Source: Paenibacillus tianjinensis
GTDB taxonomy: Bacteria > Bacillota > Bacilli > Paenibacillales > Paenibacillaceae
Direction of reading: 5' to 3'
DNA length: 64,000 bases
Assembly (NCBI RefSeq): GCF_017086365.1
Contig: NZ_CP070969.1
Location: forward strand, 3,472,001-3,536,000
The position numbers and the translations under genes are program-made. Of this stretch, positions 15,960 to 25,061 are shown piece by piece; the first letter of the stretch is position 1; each line of letters opens with the position of its first letter. The notes beneath the pieces were generated by a model. It searched no databases. It had not been told where the DNA came from and saw only the letters and a list, made by a program, of their open reading frames with translations.

Positions 15960-16882
15960 GCGGTCGCCTCCCAGCTCTGTTTAGGATCCATCCACTGTTC
16001 AAGTCCGCTCTGGCCGCTGCGTTGTTCCAGTGATTGGACCGAACCGCCCAAGTCCAGGATATGGCGCAAAAATTGATCCGTCCAGGCCATTTCTACTTCC
16101 CATTCCAAACACTCTTCTCCAGTGTAGCGATGATGAACGTACCTGGAGGTAATATAGCCAGTTCGTTCTGTCATTGCTGTATGTGCCTGTTGCGAAAGAG
16201 CCGTGCTTACTATGTATGATGAAGGCTTGTCCCGAAGCTTCCCTGCATCTGTTATCATCAGTGTCCTACCCGCCTGAAGCACATGTACTCCGGCATCCAG
16301 AGCTTCTACACATAAGGGTTCATGGACGGAGAAGACAAGGGCGGTACCGCTGCGCTTCAATTCCTTCAAGAGTTCAATAAGCGTATGCTGTGCCGGAAGA
16401 TCAAGTCCGGATAATGGCTCGTCCAGCAGCAGCAGCTCCGGTTCACCAAGCAGGCTCTGAATCAGATTCACCTTTTGCAGCATGCCCTTGGAGTATCCTG
16501 TCATAGTCTGTTTACGAAACGGCGTAAGCTGAAAAGCCTCAAGCAGCTGAACAATCTTATTCCGAAGCAGCTCCGCTGACATCCCGCTAATCCGGCCCAT
16601 GCTATATAAATACTCTTCCGCTGACATCTTGAGCCCGGGAAACGCCTCAGGCGCATAACTGATTCTTAGCTTTGGTTTCGCCGGGAGCAGGCTCCCGGAA
16701 GAAAGTTTGAGAAGCCCGGCTAGGATCGCTAGCAGCGTGCTTTTGCCTGAGCCGTTGCGCCCGATTAGAGCTGTGGCTGTTCCGGGATCTATGGTCATGG
16801 ATATATCATTTAGAACCGGGTGACCATTATATAGCTTGGTTGCCCCGGATAAGTGTAACAAGTGCTGCTGTTGAAGTGTCAT
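15956..16882 (-). CDS. ABC transporter ATP-binding subunit
   Basis: 308 residues. Walker A IGRNGSGKST, a signature region YSKGMLQKVNLIQSL in which the usual LSGGQ reads YSKGM, Walker B LLLLDEPLSGLD, and VFSVHEP as the switch. The altered signature is common in ABC-2 export systems. The C-terminal 90 residues after the ATPase core have no domain that I recognise. GGGGGAG precedes the ATG. Forms an operon with the permease gene and perhaps the HEPN-like gene. Confidence 0.87.
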   Translation of the reverse strand: MTLQQQHLLHLSGATKLYNGHPVLNDISMTIDPGTATALIGRNGSGKSTLLAILAGLLKLSSGSLLPAKPKLRISYAPEAFPGLKMSAEEYLYSMGRISGMSAELLRNKIVQLLEAFQLTPFRKQTMTGYSKGMLQKVNLIQSLLGEPELLLLDEPLSGLDLPAQHTLIELLKELKRSGTALVFSVHEPLCVEALDAGVHVLQAGRTLMITDAGKLRDKPSSYIVSTALSQQAHTAMTERTGYITSRYVHHRYTGEECLEWEVEMAWTDQFLRHILDLGGSVQSLEQRSGQSGLEQWMDPKQSWEATA

Positions 16883-17030
16883 TCCGCTGACTCCCCCTCA
16901 GAGATAAGCTTGCCCTGCAAATTTCATTACGATAGAAGCCGTATCAGAAGCCCCAGCACTTACTTCTTAAATTATTCGCCGGACTACCCCTGCTTTCCTC
17001 TTGGAGCTGAGAGTTTGACTGACGAATCCA

Positions 17031-17089
17031 TACAAAAAAGCCAGAATCCCTTCAGTCACTTTACCGAAGGCGGCTCTGGCTTTGTATGG
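17031..17089 (-). terminator. Terminator of the copper-binding protein gene
   Basis: On the minus strand, CCATACAAAGCCAGA pairs with TCTGGCTTTTTTGTATGG around a smaller internal stem. The T-run lies inside the lower stem. It follows the gene at 17109. Confidence 0.7.
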
Positions 17090-17108
17090 CCTTTGTCAGT
17101 TCACTGTA

Positions 17109-17456
17109 TTAAGCGTATACCTCTACAGCACCGCTTATCAGGCGGCAAGCCATTGCAGCACTGCGGCAGGCATCAATGCATTCCTGACAGTGTGTTTGCT
17201 TATGTCTGCTGCTCTCTTCGGCACAGCGTTCGCAGATTTCCGCGCACAGGCGCAGGATTTCAACCACGAACGGACTTTGACGGGTCATTGCCTGGATGGC
17301 AAAAGAACAAATATCCGCACATTCCCGGTCAAGACGGATGCTCTCGCGTAGAGTTGCAAGATCATATTCTTTCAGGCTTGAGACATAGCTATAGTTACAG
17401 GCATTCATAGATTTGATACATGCGTCAATGCATTCCTGATATTGAATTCGGGTCAT
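17109..17456 (-). CDS. Four-helix-bundle copper-binding protein (Csp/DUF326 type)
   Basis: 115 residues with about a dozen Cys placed along helices (YQECIDACIKSMNACNYS, RECADICSFAI, LCAEICERCAEE, CQECIDACRSAAMACR). This pattern is that of cytosolic copper-storage proteins, which bind many Cu(I) ions inside a helix bundle. There is no signal peptide, so it is cytosolic. AGGAGGT precedes the ATG. Its neighbour is a metal GTPase of COG0523, which suggests a metal-handling pair, though the two are separately transcribed. Confidence 0.88.
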   Translation of the reverse strand: MTRIQYQECIDACIKSMNACNYSYVSSLKEYDLATLRESIRLDRECADICSFAIQAMTRQSPFVVEILRLCAEICERCAEESSRHKQTHCQECIDACRSAAMACRLISGAVEVYA

Positions 17457-17619
17457 AGCCTTATACCTCCTGCAATCGTTATAGGTTATGCCTATGTATT
17501 AACCTGCAAGGTAAAGAACGAACCAAGCGAATCAGGAAGGACCGGTTGTGCTGACCGTACTAAGGATAGTTGCCGGGTCTGCATGAGCCTTAGAGATATT
17601 GTCCTTATCCTGGACAGAG

Positions 17620-17641
17620 AAAGCCTGTATTACAGGCTTCT
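17620..17641 (-). terminator. Hairpin overlapping the 3' end of the COG0523 gene
   Basis: AAGCCTGTA pairs with TACAGGCTT; the first arm contains the stop codon. The T-content downstream is weak (TTTCTC), so termination strength is uncertain. Confidence 0.45.
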
Positions 17642-18664
17642 CCGGACAGTGCCCGGACGGCTCAGTGTGCGCTTCTCCAGTTGCAGAAGCTGAGTGCGCA
17701 GCTCACCGGATGAGAAGTGTTCCCCTATAAATACCGCAACATCAGGCACCTCACCCTGAGGGGTGATTTTCATAAAATCGGCTTCTCTATAAGCATATTG
17801 GAACAAAAACCGGCTCGAGGTGTCGCTAAACGTAACAATCCCTTTGGCTCTGTATACATCTCGCGGAAGCTCTCTAACGAACTGCTCGAATTCCTCACTG
17901 TTTACGGCCCGCTTAAAATAATGGGTATAGGCCATAACATGATCATGGGTAGGGTGGGCATGAACCGCGTGGTCCGCAGTCCCTTGGACAGACTCTCCTC
18001 CCGCCATAGTCCCTTCCTCTGCTTCCTCATCGTCCCGGCCTTCCAGATGTACCCCGCCAAGGCTTCCCAGCAGGATTTCCGGTTCCAGACCGCAGCGCAC
18101 TGCCGGCAGAATCTCCGCGTAAGCGTTCCATTTACGCAGCACATCCGATATCTCTGCAGCTTCCTCAGCTGTGACCCGGTCCATTTTATTCAAAATAAGC
18201 ACGGATGCGCAGCGGATCTGCTCCTGCATCAACCGGTAGGTTGAACCCTGCTGAGAGCGGTACAGCTCAAGCAGATGCGCAGCATCGACGACAGTAATCA
18301 GACCTTTCAGCTCCACCAGCTGATAGAGTGAGGTCTCGGTAACCGCATCGACGATTTCCAGCGGATTCGCAGCACCAGTGGCTTCAATGACCACAACATC
18401 CGGTGATTCTTTCTTCACCAGGGTTGTCAGCTCTGTGCTGAGGTCGCCGCGGCTGGTGCAGCAGATGCAGCCGCCGAGCATCTCTGCCATCGGAACCGAT
18501 TGCTCTACCAGAAGCCCGTCCAGATTAACTTCCCCTAATTCATTCATCACCACTGCCGGGCGGAGACCCTGGGCTTTCCAGTGGTCCAGAAGCCGCTGCA
18601 GTAAAGTGGTTTTGCCGCTGCCCAAAAATCCTGACAATATATAAACCGGCAATGCCTGTTCCAT
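17630..18664 (-). CDS. COG0523 (CobW/YciC-type) metal-trafficking GTPase
   Basis: 344 residues. P-loop GFLGSGKTTLL at residues 12-22, the metal-binding CxCC motif GGCICCTSRG near 67, the guanine motif LNKMD, and a His-rich segment (DHAVHAHPTHDH) before the CobW C-terminal domain. Such GTPases deliver zinc or cobalt to client proteins. B. subtilis YciC (ZagA) is the nearest role, but no Zur box could be confirmed upstream. Confidence 0.85.
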   Translation of the reverse strand: MEQALPVYILSGFLGSGKTTLLQRLLDHWKAQGLRPAVVMNELGEVNLDGLLVEQSVPMAEMLGGCICCTSRGDLSTELTTLVKKESPDVVVIEATGAANPLEIVDAVTETSLYQLVELKGLITVVDAAHLLELYRSQQGSTYRLMQEQIRCASVLILNKMDRVTAEEAAEISDVLRKWNAYAEILPAVRCGLEPEILLGSLGGVHLEGRDDEEAEEGTMAGGESVQGTADHAVHAHPTHDHVMAYTHYFKRAVNSEEFEQFVRELPRDVYRAKGIVTFSDTSSRFLFQYAYREADFMKITPQGEVPDVAVFIGEHFSSGELRTQLLQLEKRTLSRPGTVRRSL

Positions 18665-18835
18665 GTTTCATCGCTCCCCAAAAATACCGTTATGGTAGCG
18701 AGTTTACTACAAATATGTATACACAAGCAAGGAGCTGCTGCAGAGGACCCGCCCCCGCCCCCTGATGCCCCCGGCTTGTCTTTGCTCTCTTCTTCACCTA
18801 TTATGAGGGTAAAATGACTAATAAGGAGTGGTCCC

Positions 18836-19351
18836 ATGTCATCCGTTGATGAACACCGCCGCGAAGCACCACAAACGGTATCCTGTTATATTATTACGGT
18901 CTCGGACACAAGAACGATGGAAACTGATACCGGAGGAGCGTTAATCGCTTCCATGCTGGAAGAGGCCGGCTATCAGGTTGTGGGCCGCAAGATCGTTAAA
19001 GATGACTATGAAGAGATCCGCGAACTGGTCTACAAAAGCTCCGTCCATTCCGGAATCGAAGCGGTGCTGCTGACCGGCGGTACGGGAATATCTCCCCGCG
19101 ACACCACCTATGAGGCTGTTGCCTCCCTGCTGGACAAATCGCTTCCGGGCTTCGGGGAAATATTCCGCCTGCTCAGCTTCACAGAAGACATCGGCTCCGC
19201 CGCCATACTAAGCCGGGCCATTGCCGGCACTATCGGCAGCACGGCTGTTTTCTCGATGCCCGGCTCCACCGGAGCGGTCAAGCTGGCCATGAGCCGGCTG
19301 ATCCTTCCTGAACTGCGCCATGTCATGCGCGAGATTTATAAACAGGGCTAA
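18836..19351 (+). CDS. moaB: MoaB/Mog-family molybdopterin biosynthesis protein
   Basis: 171 residues. Contains YIITVSDTRTMETDTGG, LLTGGTGISPRDTTYEA and FSMPGSTGAVKLAMSRLILPEL, the molybdopterin-binding motifs of MoaB/Mog. The family adenylylates molybdopterin before metal insertion. AAGGAG lies 9 nt before the ATG. No other cofactor genes are adjacent. The last bases overlap the convergent small gene at 19348. Confidence 0.9.
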   Translation: MSSVDEHRREAPQTVSCYIITVSDTRTMETDTGGALIASMLEEAGYQVVGRKIVKDDYEEIRELVYKSSVHSGIEAVLLTGGTGISPRDTTYEAVASLLDKSLPGFGEIFRLLSFTEDIGSAAILSRAIAGTIGSTAVFSMPGSTGAVKLAMSRLILPELRHVMREIYKQG

Positions 19352-19566
19352 TGTCTCTCCAGGTGATCCAGCAGCCCGCCAAACAGCTCTTTAGCTTTCC
19401 TGGTGTACTTGCCCTTCTCCTTTTTCATAGAGGTCTGGAGTAAAGTAGAGTGGCTGCTGGAGGAGAGCATGTGCACTCCTGTAATGTGCACATGCTGGCC
19501 GCTGCCGGTAAACATAATTCCAGAAGTTAATACGGCAGTGAGCATTAGTGCCAATTTATTTTTCAT
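19348..19566 (-). CDS. Small secreted protein of unknown function
   Basis: 72 residues. The N-terminus (MKNKLALMLTAVLTSGIMFTG) is a signal-peptide-like hydrophobic stretch. The mature part is His/Ser-rich (HVHITGVHMLSSSSHS), then basic. AGAGG lies about 9 nt before the ATG. No family recognised. The gene is short and its end overlaps moaB, so it needs care, but the signal peptide argues for a real product. Confidence 0.55.
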   Translation of the reverse strand: MKNKLALMLTAVLTSGIMFTGSGQHVHITGVHMLSSSSHSTLLQTSMKKEKGKYTRKAKELFGGLLDHLERH

Positions 19567-19691
19567 AAGTATTGACCTCTCAGCCTGAAAATGTTAAAAC
19601 CTGTTATTACAGGATGGCTGAGCGATAACTAAAGTATGCAAACCTCTGACTTGGCTTAGCTTCCGGCAGACAGCTTTACTTTTACAAAAAG

Positions 19692-20294
19692 TTAATCCCT
19701 TGGCGGTTCTTCATGAACATCCGTATCAGGCAGGGTAGTCACCCAGCGAGTAAATTCAACTGTGAGCCCAGCCCTTGTCGGAGCACAGAGAAGCGGCCCA
19801 GCCTGTACATCCGTCTTATAAGGAAAACGGGCAACACGGATCGTACGCCAAGGATGTATATCCGTTCTGGCTCTGAGGATAACAGCATCTTCTAGGCGGG
19901 AAGCACGGATGGTGATGTTCTCTCCTGTCCATTCTGGAACAGGGGACAATGACCAGTCCGAGTATTCATCAGTCACAACAGCTCCGACATGCGGGACTCC
20001 GTCATTCAGCTCAATTCCAGCCTTAATCCATTCCGTCGGGCTGTGCCACAGCATAATCCCCGCCTGATCATACAACGCTGTAAGACTTCCGCTTGCAAAA
20101 CTGACTTCAACCGCACTCTGATCGTCCCAGGCAGCAAGCAGTGCGTGACCGTTGTCATGCTGGAATTGATACATTGTTTTTTGCCAATAATCACTGCCTT
20201 CTACTGCTTCAACCACCAAGCTTCCGGACTGCTCCATTATGGATTGCGGTTGATTGCTCCATACCCCATCCTGCCAATTCACCGGCTTCTTCAT
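19692..20294 (-). CDS. DUF1349-family protein
   Basis: 200 residues, no signal peptide. The sequence DYWQKTMYQF, GIMLWHSPTEWIKAGIELNDGVPHVG and SDWSLSP fits the DUF1349 beta-sandwich family related to concanavalin-like folds. These are often called regulation-of-enolase homologues, without known activity. AAGGGGTG lies before the ATG. It lies 58 nt downstream of the MFS gene on the same strand and may be cotranscribed. Confidence 0.75.
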   Translation of the reverse strand: MKKPVNWQDGVWSNQPQSIMEQSGSLVVEAVEGSDYWQKTMYQFQHDNGHALLAAWDDQSAVEVSFASGSLTALYDQAGIMLWHSPTEWIKAGIELNDGVPHVGAVVTDEYSDWSLSPVPEWTGENITIRASRLEDAVILRARTDIHPWRTIRVARFPYKTDVQAGPLLCAPTRAGLTVEFTRWVTTLPDTDVHEEPPRD

Positions 20295-20351
20295 CTTACT
20301 GCACCCCTTCGTATCAGATTCATCAGAAATCGACTCCAGTTTAACCTTTTA

Positions 20352-21539
20352 TTATCTAAAATGCTGCAATTTCTTTTTCATTAGCGTATTGATCTGCTCT
20401 GAGCTCATAAGCATAATTACGATAAAGCCGATCATGGCGCCCGGCAGAATCATGAAGGTACTCCGGGCAGCAATCCAACCCAGCAGTGGCGGCAGGAAGG
20501 CCCCGCCGGTATAAGCCAGCGCCATCTGATAACCCATGATTTTCTGGGAATTCTCTTTGCCGAACCGGGCTGGAGTCTCATGCAGCATACAAGGAAAAAT
20601 CGGTGCCGACCCCAGGCCAACCAGAATAAAGCCAAATAGCGAAAATACCACTGGAAGCGGCAACGCCAGCACCACTCCACCTAACAGTGAAATCACCAGG
20701 CCAGCGCGAATCAAAACACGGTTACTGTATTTAAAAGTAATGAATCCGGTAATCAGCCGCCCGGCAGTGATCCCCCCGTAATAGAGTGAGACCCATCCGG
20801 CGGCAGTTGCTGCAGACAGACCCTTGGCATTGACCAAAAAACTGCTCCCCCATAATCCAAGCGTTGCTTCGACGCCGCTATAAAACAAGAAGGTGATCAT
20901 TGCCAGCTTTACCCCTTTGATCTTCAAAACATTACGGTCCGTACTCGCGGGTTCGGCCTCTACAGACAGTGCCGCTTCCTGGCCGATGTTCTCTGTTCTT
21001 TTCCATAGAGGCAAGGTGACAAACAGCAGGATCACTAATGCAAACTGAATCAGGCTGACTGTTAAAAAGCCTTTTCTCCAGGAGTCTCCATTCGAGATAT
21101 AGCCCGACATAAGGATTGGACCGAGCATGGCACCGATTCCCCAGAAGCAGTGCAGCCAGCTCATATGATGCGCTTTATAATAAGTCGCCACATAATTGTT
21201 CAAACCGGTATCAATGGAGCCGGCTCCAAGTCCCAGCGGCAAAGCCAGCACAGCCAGCCAGATAACAGAAGAGGAATATGAGAATCCCAATAACGCAAAG
21301 GCTGTTACAGCGACACTGATAAAAGTAACCTTGCCTGTGCCCAGACGCTGCAGCACAGCGCTGCTGGCTAAACTGGAGATAATCGTTCCCCCGACCACCA
21401 CCATCGATAGCAGCCCGGCAGTCTCTACAGGTGCCCCGTAATCCAGTCGCATAATCGGCCAAGCTGCGCCAAGCATGGAATCCGGAAGTCCTAAGCTGAT
21501 AAAGGCCAAATAAATTATGATTAGAAAGAATGTTGCCAT
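20352..21539 (-). CDS. MFS transporter
   Basis: 395 residues with 12 predicted helices split by a charged loop near 190-210. The N-terminus (ISLGLPDSMLGAAWPIM) and the segment LGLGAGSIDTGLNNYVA resemble sugar/H+ symporters of the FucP/GlcP branch. Directly downstream of a ROK regulator (13 nt apart), which supports a sugar as substrate. The exact sugar is unknown. Confidence 0.85.
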   Translation of the reverse strand: MATFFLIIIYLAFISLGLPDSMLGAAWPIMRLDYGAPVETAGLLSMVVVGGTIISSLASSAVLQRLGTGKVTFISVAVTAFALLGFSYSSSVIWLAVLALPLGLGAGSIDTGLNNYVATYYKAHHMSWLHCFWGIGAMLGPILMSGYISNGDSWRKGFLTVSLIQFALVILLFVTLPLWKRTENIGQEAALSVEAEPASTDRNVLKIKGVKLAMITFLFYSGVEATLGLWGSSFLVNAKGLSAATAAGWVSLYYGGITAGRLITGFITFKYSNRVLIRAGLVISLLGGVVLALPLPVVFSLFGFILVGLGSAPIFPCMLHETPARFGKENSQKIMGYQMALAYTGGAFLPPLLGWIAARSTFMILPGAMIGFIVIMLMSSEQINTLMKKKLQHFR

Positions 21540-21552
21540 CTTGTTTTCCCAC

Positions 21553-22581
21553 CTACGTTTCAGATTTGGTTAATTTCAGGCCCGGTTCCAATGTCCGCAG
21601 TGTCTGCACGATCATGCCCTGTAAATAGTCTGCTGTAAAATCTTCGGTTAGCCGGATGTCCGGAACGGTACTCCCCGGTAAAAATAAGCTGCACTGATCA
21701 ACTACCGAGCGCAGATGATGATCCGTTAAAAAGCTTCCGTATAGCACCACAAGATCAGGATTCAGCACACTGTTGACCGCAGCTGTCAGTTTGGCAATTG
21801 CTTCGGTAATCCGCTCAAATGAGGTAATCAGCGATGGATCGCCCCACGGAATACCCAGCGGAATATTAGCTACCTCACCGGCGAAGCCCCGCTTGCCTTT
21901 ATGCAGCCTGCCATTAATGTATATTCCTGCCCCGGGTCCAAAACGGTCCGGAAAATACATATACACTACCGAAGATTCCCTGGTTTCGTGCAATCTGTTG
22001 CAGTACCCGATGACTGCCGCATTAACATCGTTCTCCAGAACAACCGGTTTGCCGTAACGGTTCCTGAAGTGCTGTGTTACAGAAATGTCGCGCAGATCGA
22101 TATAGTCAGAGACCAGCATTTTCCCGTCGATCTCCGCTCCCGGCAGACCGAAGCCAATCGCCTGTATGGCGGGATACTGCAGCATAGCCTCGTCAATCAG
22201 CGTTTCAAAGCTACTGAGATCAATCCGGGTTACCGGTATGCTTACATCATCCAGGCGCCGGCCCGACAAGGTGACGACCGTTCTGCGGATATGAATCCCG
22301 CTATCCTCTTCATAAGGAAATAGAATCAGGGACAGTGAATGTTCGTCGTTATATATGTATTCCTGAGCCGGCCTGCCCCCGCTGGAGGAAATCAAGTCCC
22401 CCTCCCTTACTTCCTGCTGCTCCACCAAATATTGCAGGACTGTGCCCACTGTGACAATACTAAGGCCGGTACTCTCGGCAATTTGCCGCTTTGTCGCCTG
22501 CCCCTGTTCTTTTAATGCTTTGCGTACGAGATTAATATTCACTTCTCTGATGACCAGCGCATTGCCGCCAATATTCTTCAT
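21553..22581 (-). CDS. ROK-family transcriptional regulator
   Basis: About 342 residues from the ATG at 22581, chosen because GGGGTG lies 6 nt before it; a GTG at 22590 is the longer option. The winged helix (residues about 15-65, TKRQIAESTGLSIVTVGTVL) is followed by a ROK sugar-kinase fold. The usual zinc motif with CxCGxxGC is missing (the segment reads GFAGEVANIPLG), so it is a sensor, not a kinase. Precedes and probably controls the MFS gene. Confidence 0.87.
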   Translation of the reverse strand: MKNIGGNALVIREVNINLVRKALKEQGQATKRQIAESTGLSIVTVGTVLQYLVEQQEVREGDLISSSGGRPAQEYIYNDEHSLSLILFPYEEDSGIHIRRTVVTLSGRRLDDVSIPVTRIDLSSFETLIDEAMLQYPAIQAIGFGLPGAEIDGKMLVSDYIDLRDISVTQHFRNRYGKPVVLENDVNAAVIGYCNRLHETRESSVVYMYFPDRFGPGAGIYINGRLHKGKRGFAGEVANIPLGIPWGDPSLITSFERITEAIAKLTAAVNSVLNPDLVVLYGSFLTDHHLRSVVDQCSLFLPGSTVPDIRLTEDFTADYLQGMIVQTLRTLEPGLKLTKSET

Positions 22582-22602
22582 CCTGTTCACCCCGCTTTAT
22601 AT

Positions 22603-22621
22603 AATACTTTATAAAAGTATT
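22603..22621. promoter_or_regulatory. Palindrome upstream of the ROK gene, candidate operator
   Basis: AATACTT and AAGTATT are exact inverted repeats with 5 bp between, 22-40 bp before the start codon. ROK repressors commonly bind AT-rich palindromes of this size. Confidence 0.45.
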
Positions 22622-22729
22622 TTAATAAATAGGCGATTTGCATTATTATCTAGTACATTTTAAAGCCCGGCAAATATCTGCCGGGCTGAGTTCAATATTA
22701 TAGAGTTGCTAGTCTAATTGGTTTCCAGC

Positions 22730-25036
22730 TTACAGATCCGGATGCTCATGTTTCGCTTTGAGCCGGCTCCAGCGGCGCTGAACTTCACTCTCGAAGCTGC
22801 GAAGTGCCGGTTCGTTCTCCGGCTTCAGCAGATGGCGGGTTTTGCCCATCGTCTTCAGCCAGGCGGAGACTTCAACACGTTTGTCCTTGTCTTCCGGATT
22901 ATACGTAATGTTCGTTGTGCCGTGCTCCACCTCATACAGCGGGAAGAAACAGGATTCAACAGCCAAGGATACAATATCCGTGCCATCCTTGTCCTCGGAC
23001 ATCCAGTTCAGCGGGCAGGCGATCAGAATTTTGCCGTAGACCAGGCCTTCATTCTGCGCATACCACTGAGCTTTTGCAGCCTTCTTCAGCAGATCCTGCG
23101 GATACGCTTCGCAGCCGGTGAACACATAAGGAATATTGGTAGCCGCCATGATCTGCGCGGTATCCTTATGCTGGGTCAATTTACCCTGTTGGGTCTTGCC
23201 GATGCTTGAAGTAGAAGTCCGATGACCTAGTGGTGTCGAATACGACTGCTGTGCACCTGTGTTCATATAACCTTCATTATCGTACTCTACGATAATCATT
23301 TTGTGGCCGCGCAGTGCTGCGCCGATAGCCGGCCCCATCCCGATATCCATACCGCCGTCACCGGTTACCATAACGAAGGTAAAGTCATCTTTCAGGCCCA
23401 GTCCATCCAGCTCGCCGCGGCGTTTGCGTTCCCAGAACATTTCGACCACACCGGACAGCGTAGCTGCACCATTCTGGAAGAGGTTATGGATAAACGTCGA
23501 TTTATGCGATGAATAAGGATAACCGGTAGTGGTTACCATTGCGCAGCCTGTATGGTAGAGCGCAACGATATCTCCTTCAATTCCCTTGAAGAATAATTCA
23601 AGACCCGAGAAAATCCCGCAGCCCGGGCATGCGCCGTGACCCGGAGACAGCCGTCTCGGTTTCTTCATCAGGCTGCGGACCGGAGGAACCTTCACAGCCA
23701 GCTTGCCAGTTTCTTCATTCTTAGTGACAGTAATCAGCCCTGTCTTCAGCAAGTCGAAATTCATCGGCTTCAGCAGGCGCTGCGGTGCTTTGTCCGGTTC
23801 ACCCGGATTATGGCCGTAGTAATCAAATGGTACATCAACACGGTCAGCGGCAACGGCATCCATCGCGAGTTGGAAGAAATGATGGCCGTCCTCGGCGTAG
23901 AAATCCTTGCCGCCCAGACCATAAATCCGGCTGATTACTTTGGTAGTGGTGTTTCCGTAAGTGAACAGTGCCGCCTTGATTTCGTTAACCATATTACCGC
24001 CGTGTCCGCCGACGGAATCCGCACGGTCACCGACAGTGATGGCTTTAACATTCTTCAATGCTTCTGCAATCTGCTTCTGCGGGAACGGGCGGATCATATT
24101 CGGTGAAATCGCTCCGGCTTTGATCCCCTGCAGACGAAGCTGATCGACAACATCCTTAATGATCTCTGACGCAGAGTTCATCAGGAAGACCGCCACTTCG
24201 GCATCCTCCATCCGGTACTGCTCAACCATAGGATAATGGCGTCCGGTCAGTTCGGCAAATTCTTGTGCAATCTCTTCGAACACCTCACCAGCGTTGTACA
24301 TCGCCACGGACTGCTGATAGCGGTTATTAATATAATCCGGTTCATTCATATAAGGGCCGACAGTTACCGGATTGTTACGGTCAAGCGTATCTGTAAAGCC
24401 TACCGGCGGCTGTTCGCCTACGAACTTGTGAACATCTTCACGATGGGCAAAAGCCTGCACACGGCGCTTCTGGTGGGATGTAAAGTAGCCATCGGAAGCT
24501 ACCATAACCGGAAGACGGACTTTCGCATGTTCTGCCAGCTTCAGTGCCATCAGATTCATGTCGTAGACCGACTGCGGATCACGACACATCAGAATCGGCC
24601 AGCCGGTATTGAGTGCAAAATACAAATCGGAGTGGTCACCGTGAATGTTCAAGGGTCCCGAAATCGAACGGCAGATCAGGTTCATGACCATAGGCATGCG
24701 CGTACCGGCTTGTACAGGCAGCTGTTCAAGCATGAACATATATCCTTGTGCGCTGGTTGCGTTAAATACGCGTCCACCTGCAGTAGAGGCGCCGTAACAA
24801 ATCCCTGCTGAGCTGTGCTCACCGTCGGATGGCACGAGCATAATATCATGCTGGCCGCTGGCTTTCATCGTATCGAGGAACTGGGCAACCTCCGTCGATG
24901 GCGAGATCGGGAAATACCCCATGACATGATAGTTAATCTGATGCGCAGCGTAGGCTGCCATCTCATTCCCTGATTCATATAGGAATTTCTGCTCTACTTT
25001 GGCAGAGCCTACTTCTTTTTCATAATCAATAGCCAT
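22730..25036 (-). CDS. 2-oxoacid:ferredoxin oxidoreductase, fused alpha-beta subunit
   Basis: 768 residues. The first 400 or so are the alpha (PorA-like) part (GYFPISPSTEVAQFLD, MLVPSDGEHSSAG, SGPLNIHGDHSD). From about residue 470 follows the beta (PorB-like) part with SPGHGACPGCGIFSG and the thiamine-diphosphate motif VTGDGGMDIGMGPAIGAALR ... NEGYMNTGAQQS. The enzyme converts a 2-oxoacid, probably pyruvate, to acyl-CoA with ferredoxin as acceptor. AAAGGCGG precedes the ATG. Its partner gene ends 25 nt upstream. Confidence 0.88.
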   Translation of the reverse strand: MAIDYEKEVGSAKVEQKFLYESGNEMAAYAAHQINYHVMGYFPISPSTEVAQFLDTMKASGQHDIMLVPSDGEHSSAGICYGASTAGGRVFNATSAQGYMFMLEQLPVQAGTRMPMVMNLICRSISGPLNIHGDHSDLYFALNTGWPILMCRDPQSVYDMNLMALKLAEHAKVRLPVMVASDGYFTSHQKRRVQAFAHREDVHKFVGEQPPVGFTDTLDRNNPVTVGPYMNEPDYINNRYQQSVAMYNAGEVFEEIAQEFAELTGRHYPMVEQYRMEDAEVAVFLMNSASEIIKDVVDQLRLQGIKAGAISPNMIRPFPQKQIAEALKNVKAITVGDRADSVGGHGGNMVNEIKAALFTYGNTTTKVISRIYGLGGKDFYAEDGHHFFQLAMDAVAADRVDVPFDYYGHNPGEPDKAPQRLLKPMNFDLLKTGLITVTKNEETGKLAVKVPPVRSLMKKPRRLSPGHGACPGCGIFSGLELFFKGIEGDIVALYHTGCAMVTTTGYPYSSHKSTFIHNLFQNGAATLSGVVEMFWERKRRGELDGLGLKDDFTFVMVTGDGGMDIGMGPAIGAALRGHKMIIVEYDNEGYMNTGAQQSYSTPLGHRTSTSSIGKTQQGKLTQHKDTAQIMAATNIPYVFTGCEAYPQDLLKKAAKAQWYAQNEGLVYGKILIACPLNWMSEDKDGTDIVSLAVESCFFPLYEVEHGTTNITYNPEDKDKRVEVSAWLKTMGKTRHLLKPENEPALRSFESEVQRRWSRLKAKHEHPDL

Positions 25037-25061
25037 TGTTCATTCCGCCTTTCTTACCAGA

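Noticed and set aside
16883..17030. AAACTCTCAG motif on the minus strand upstream of the ABC ATPase gene, like the 3' part of a glycine riboswitch
   Set aside because: The matching 5' part and the conserved purine-rich core are missing, and the downstream gene is an ABC transporter. Resemblance over about ten bases is not enough.
18665..18720. Possible Zur box before the COG0523 gene (TACC-GTTAT-GGTA)
   Set aside because: A 4-bp inverted repeat only; it does not fit the known TCGTAATNATTACGA pattern.
23636..24811. Two plus-strand open frames opposite the oxidoreductase gene
   Set aside because: Mirror frames of a high-GC coding strand. The minus-strand protein is full length and conserved.
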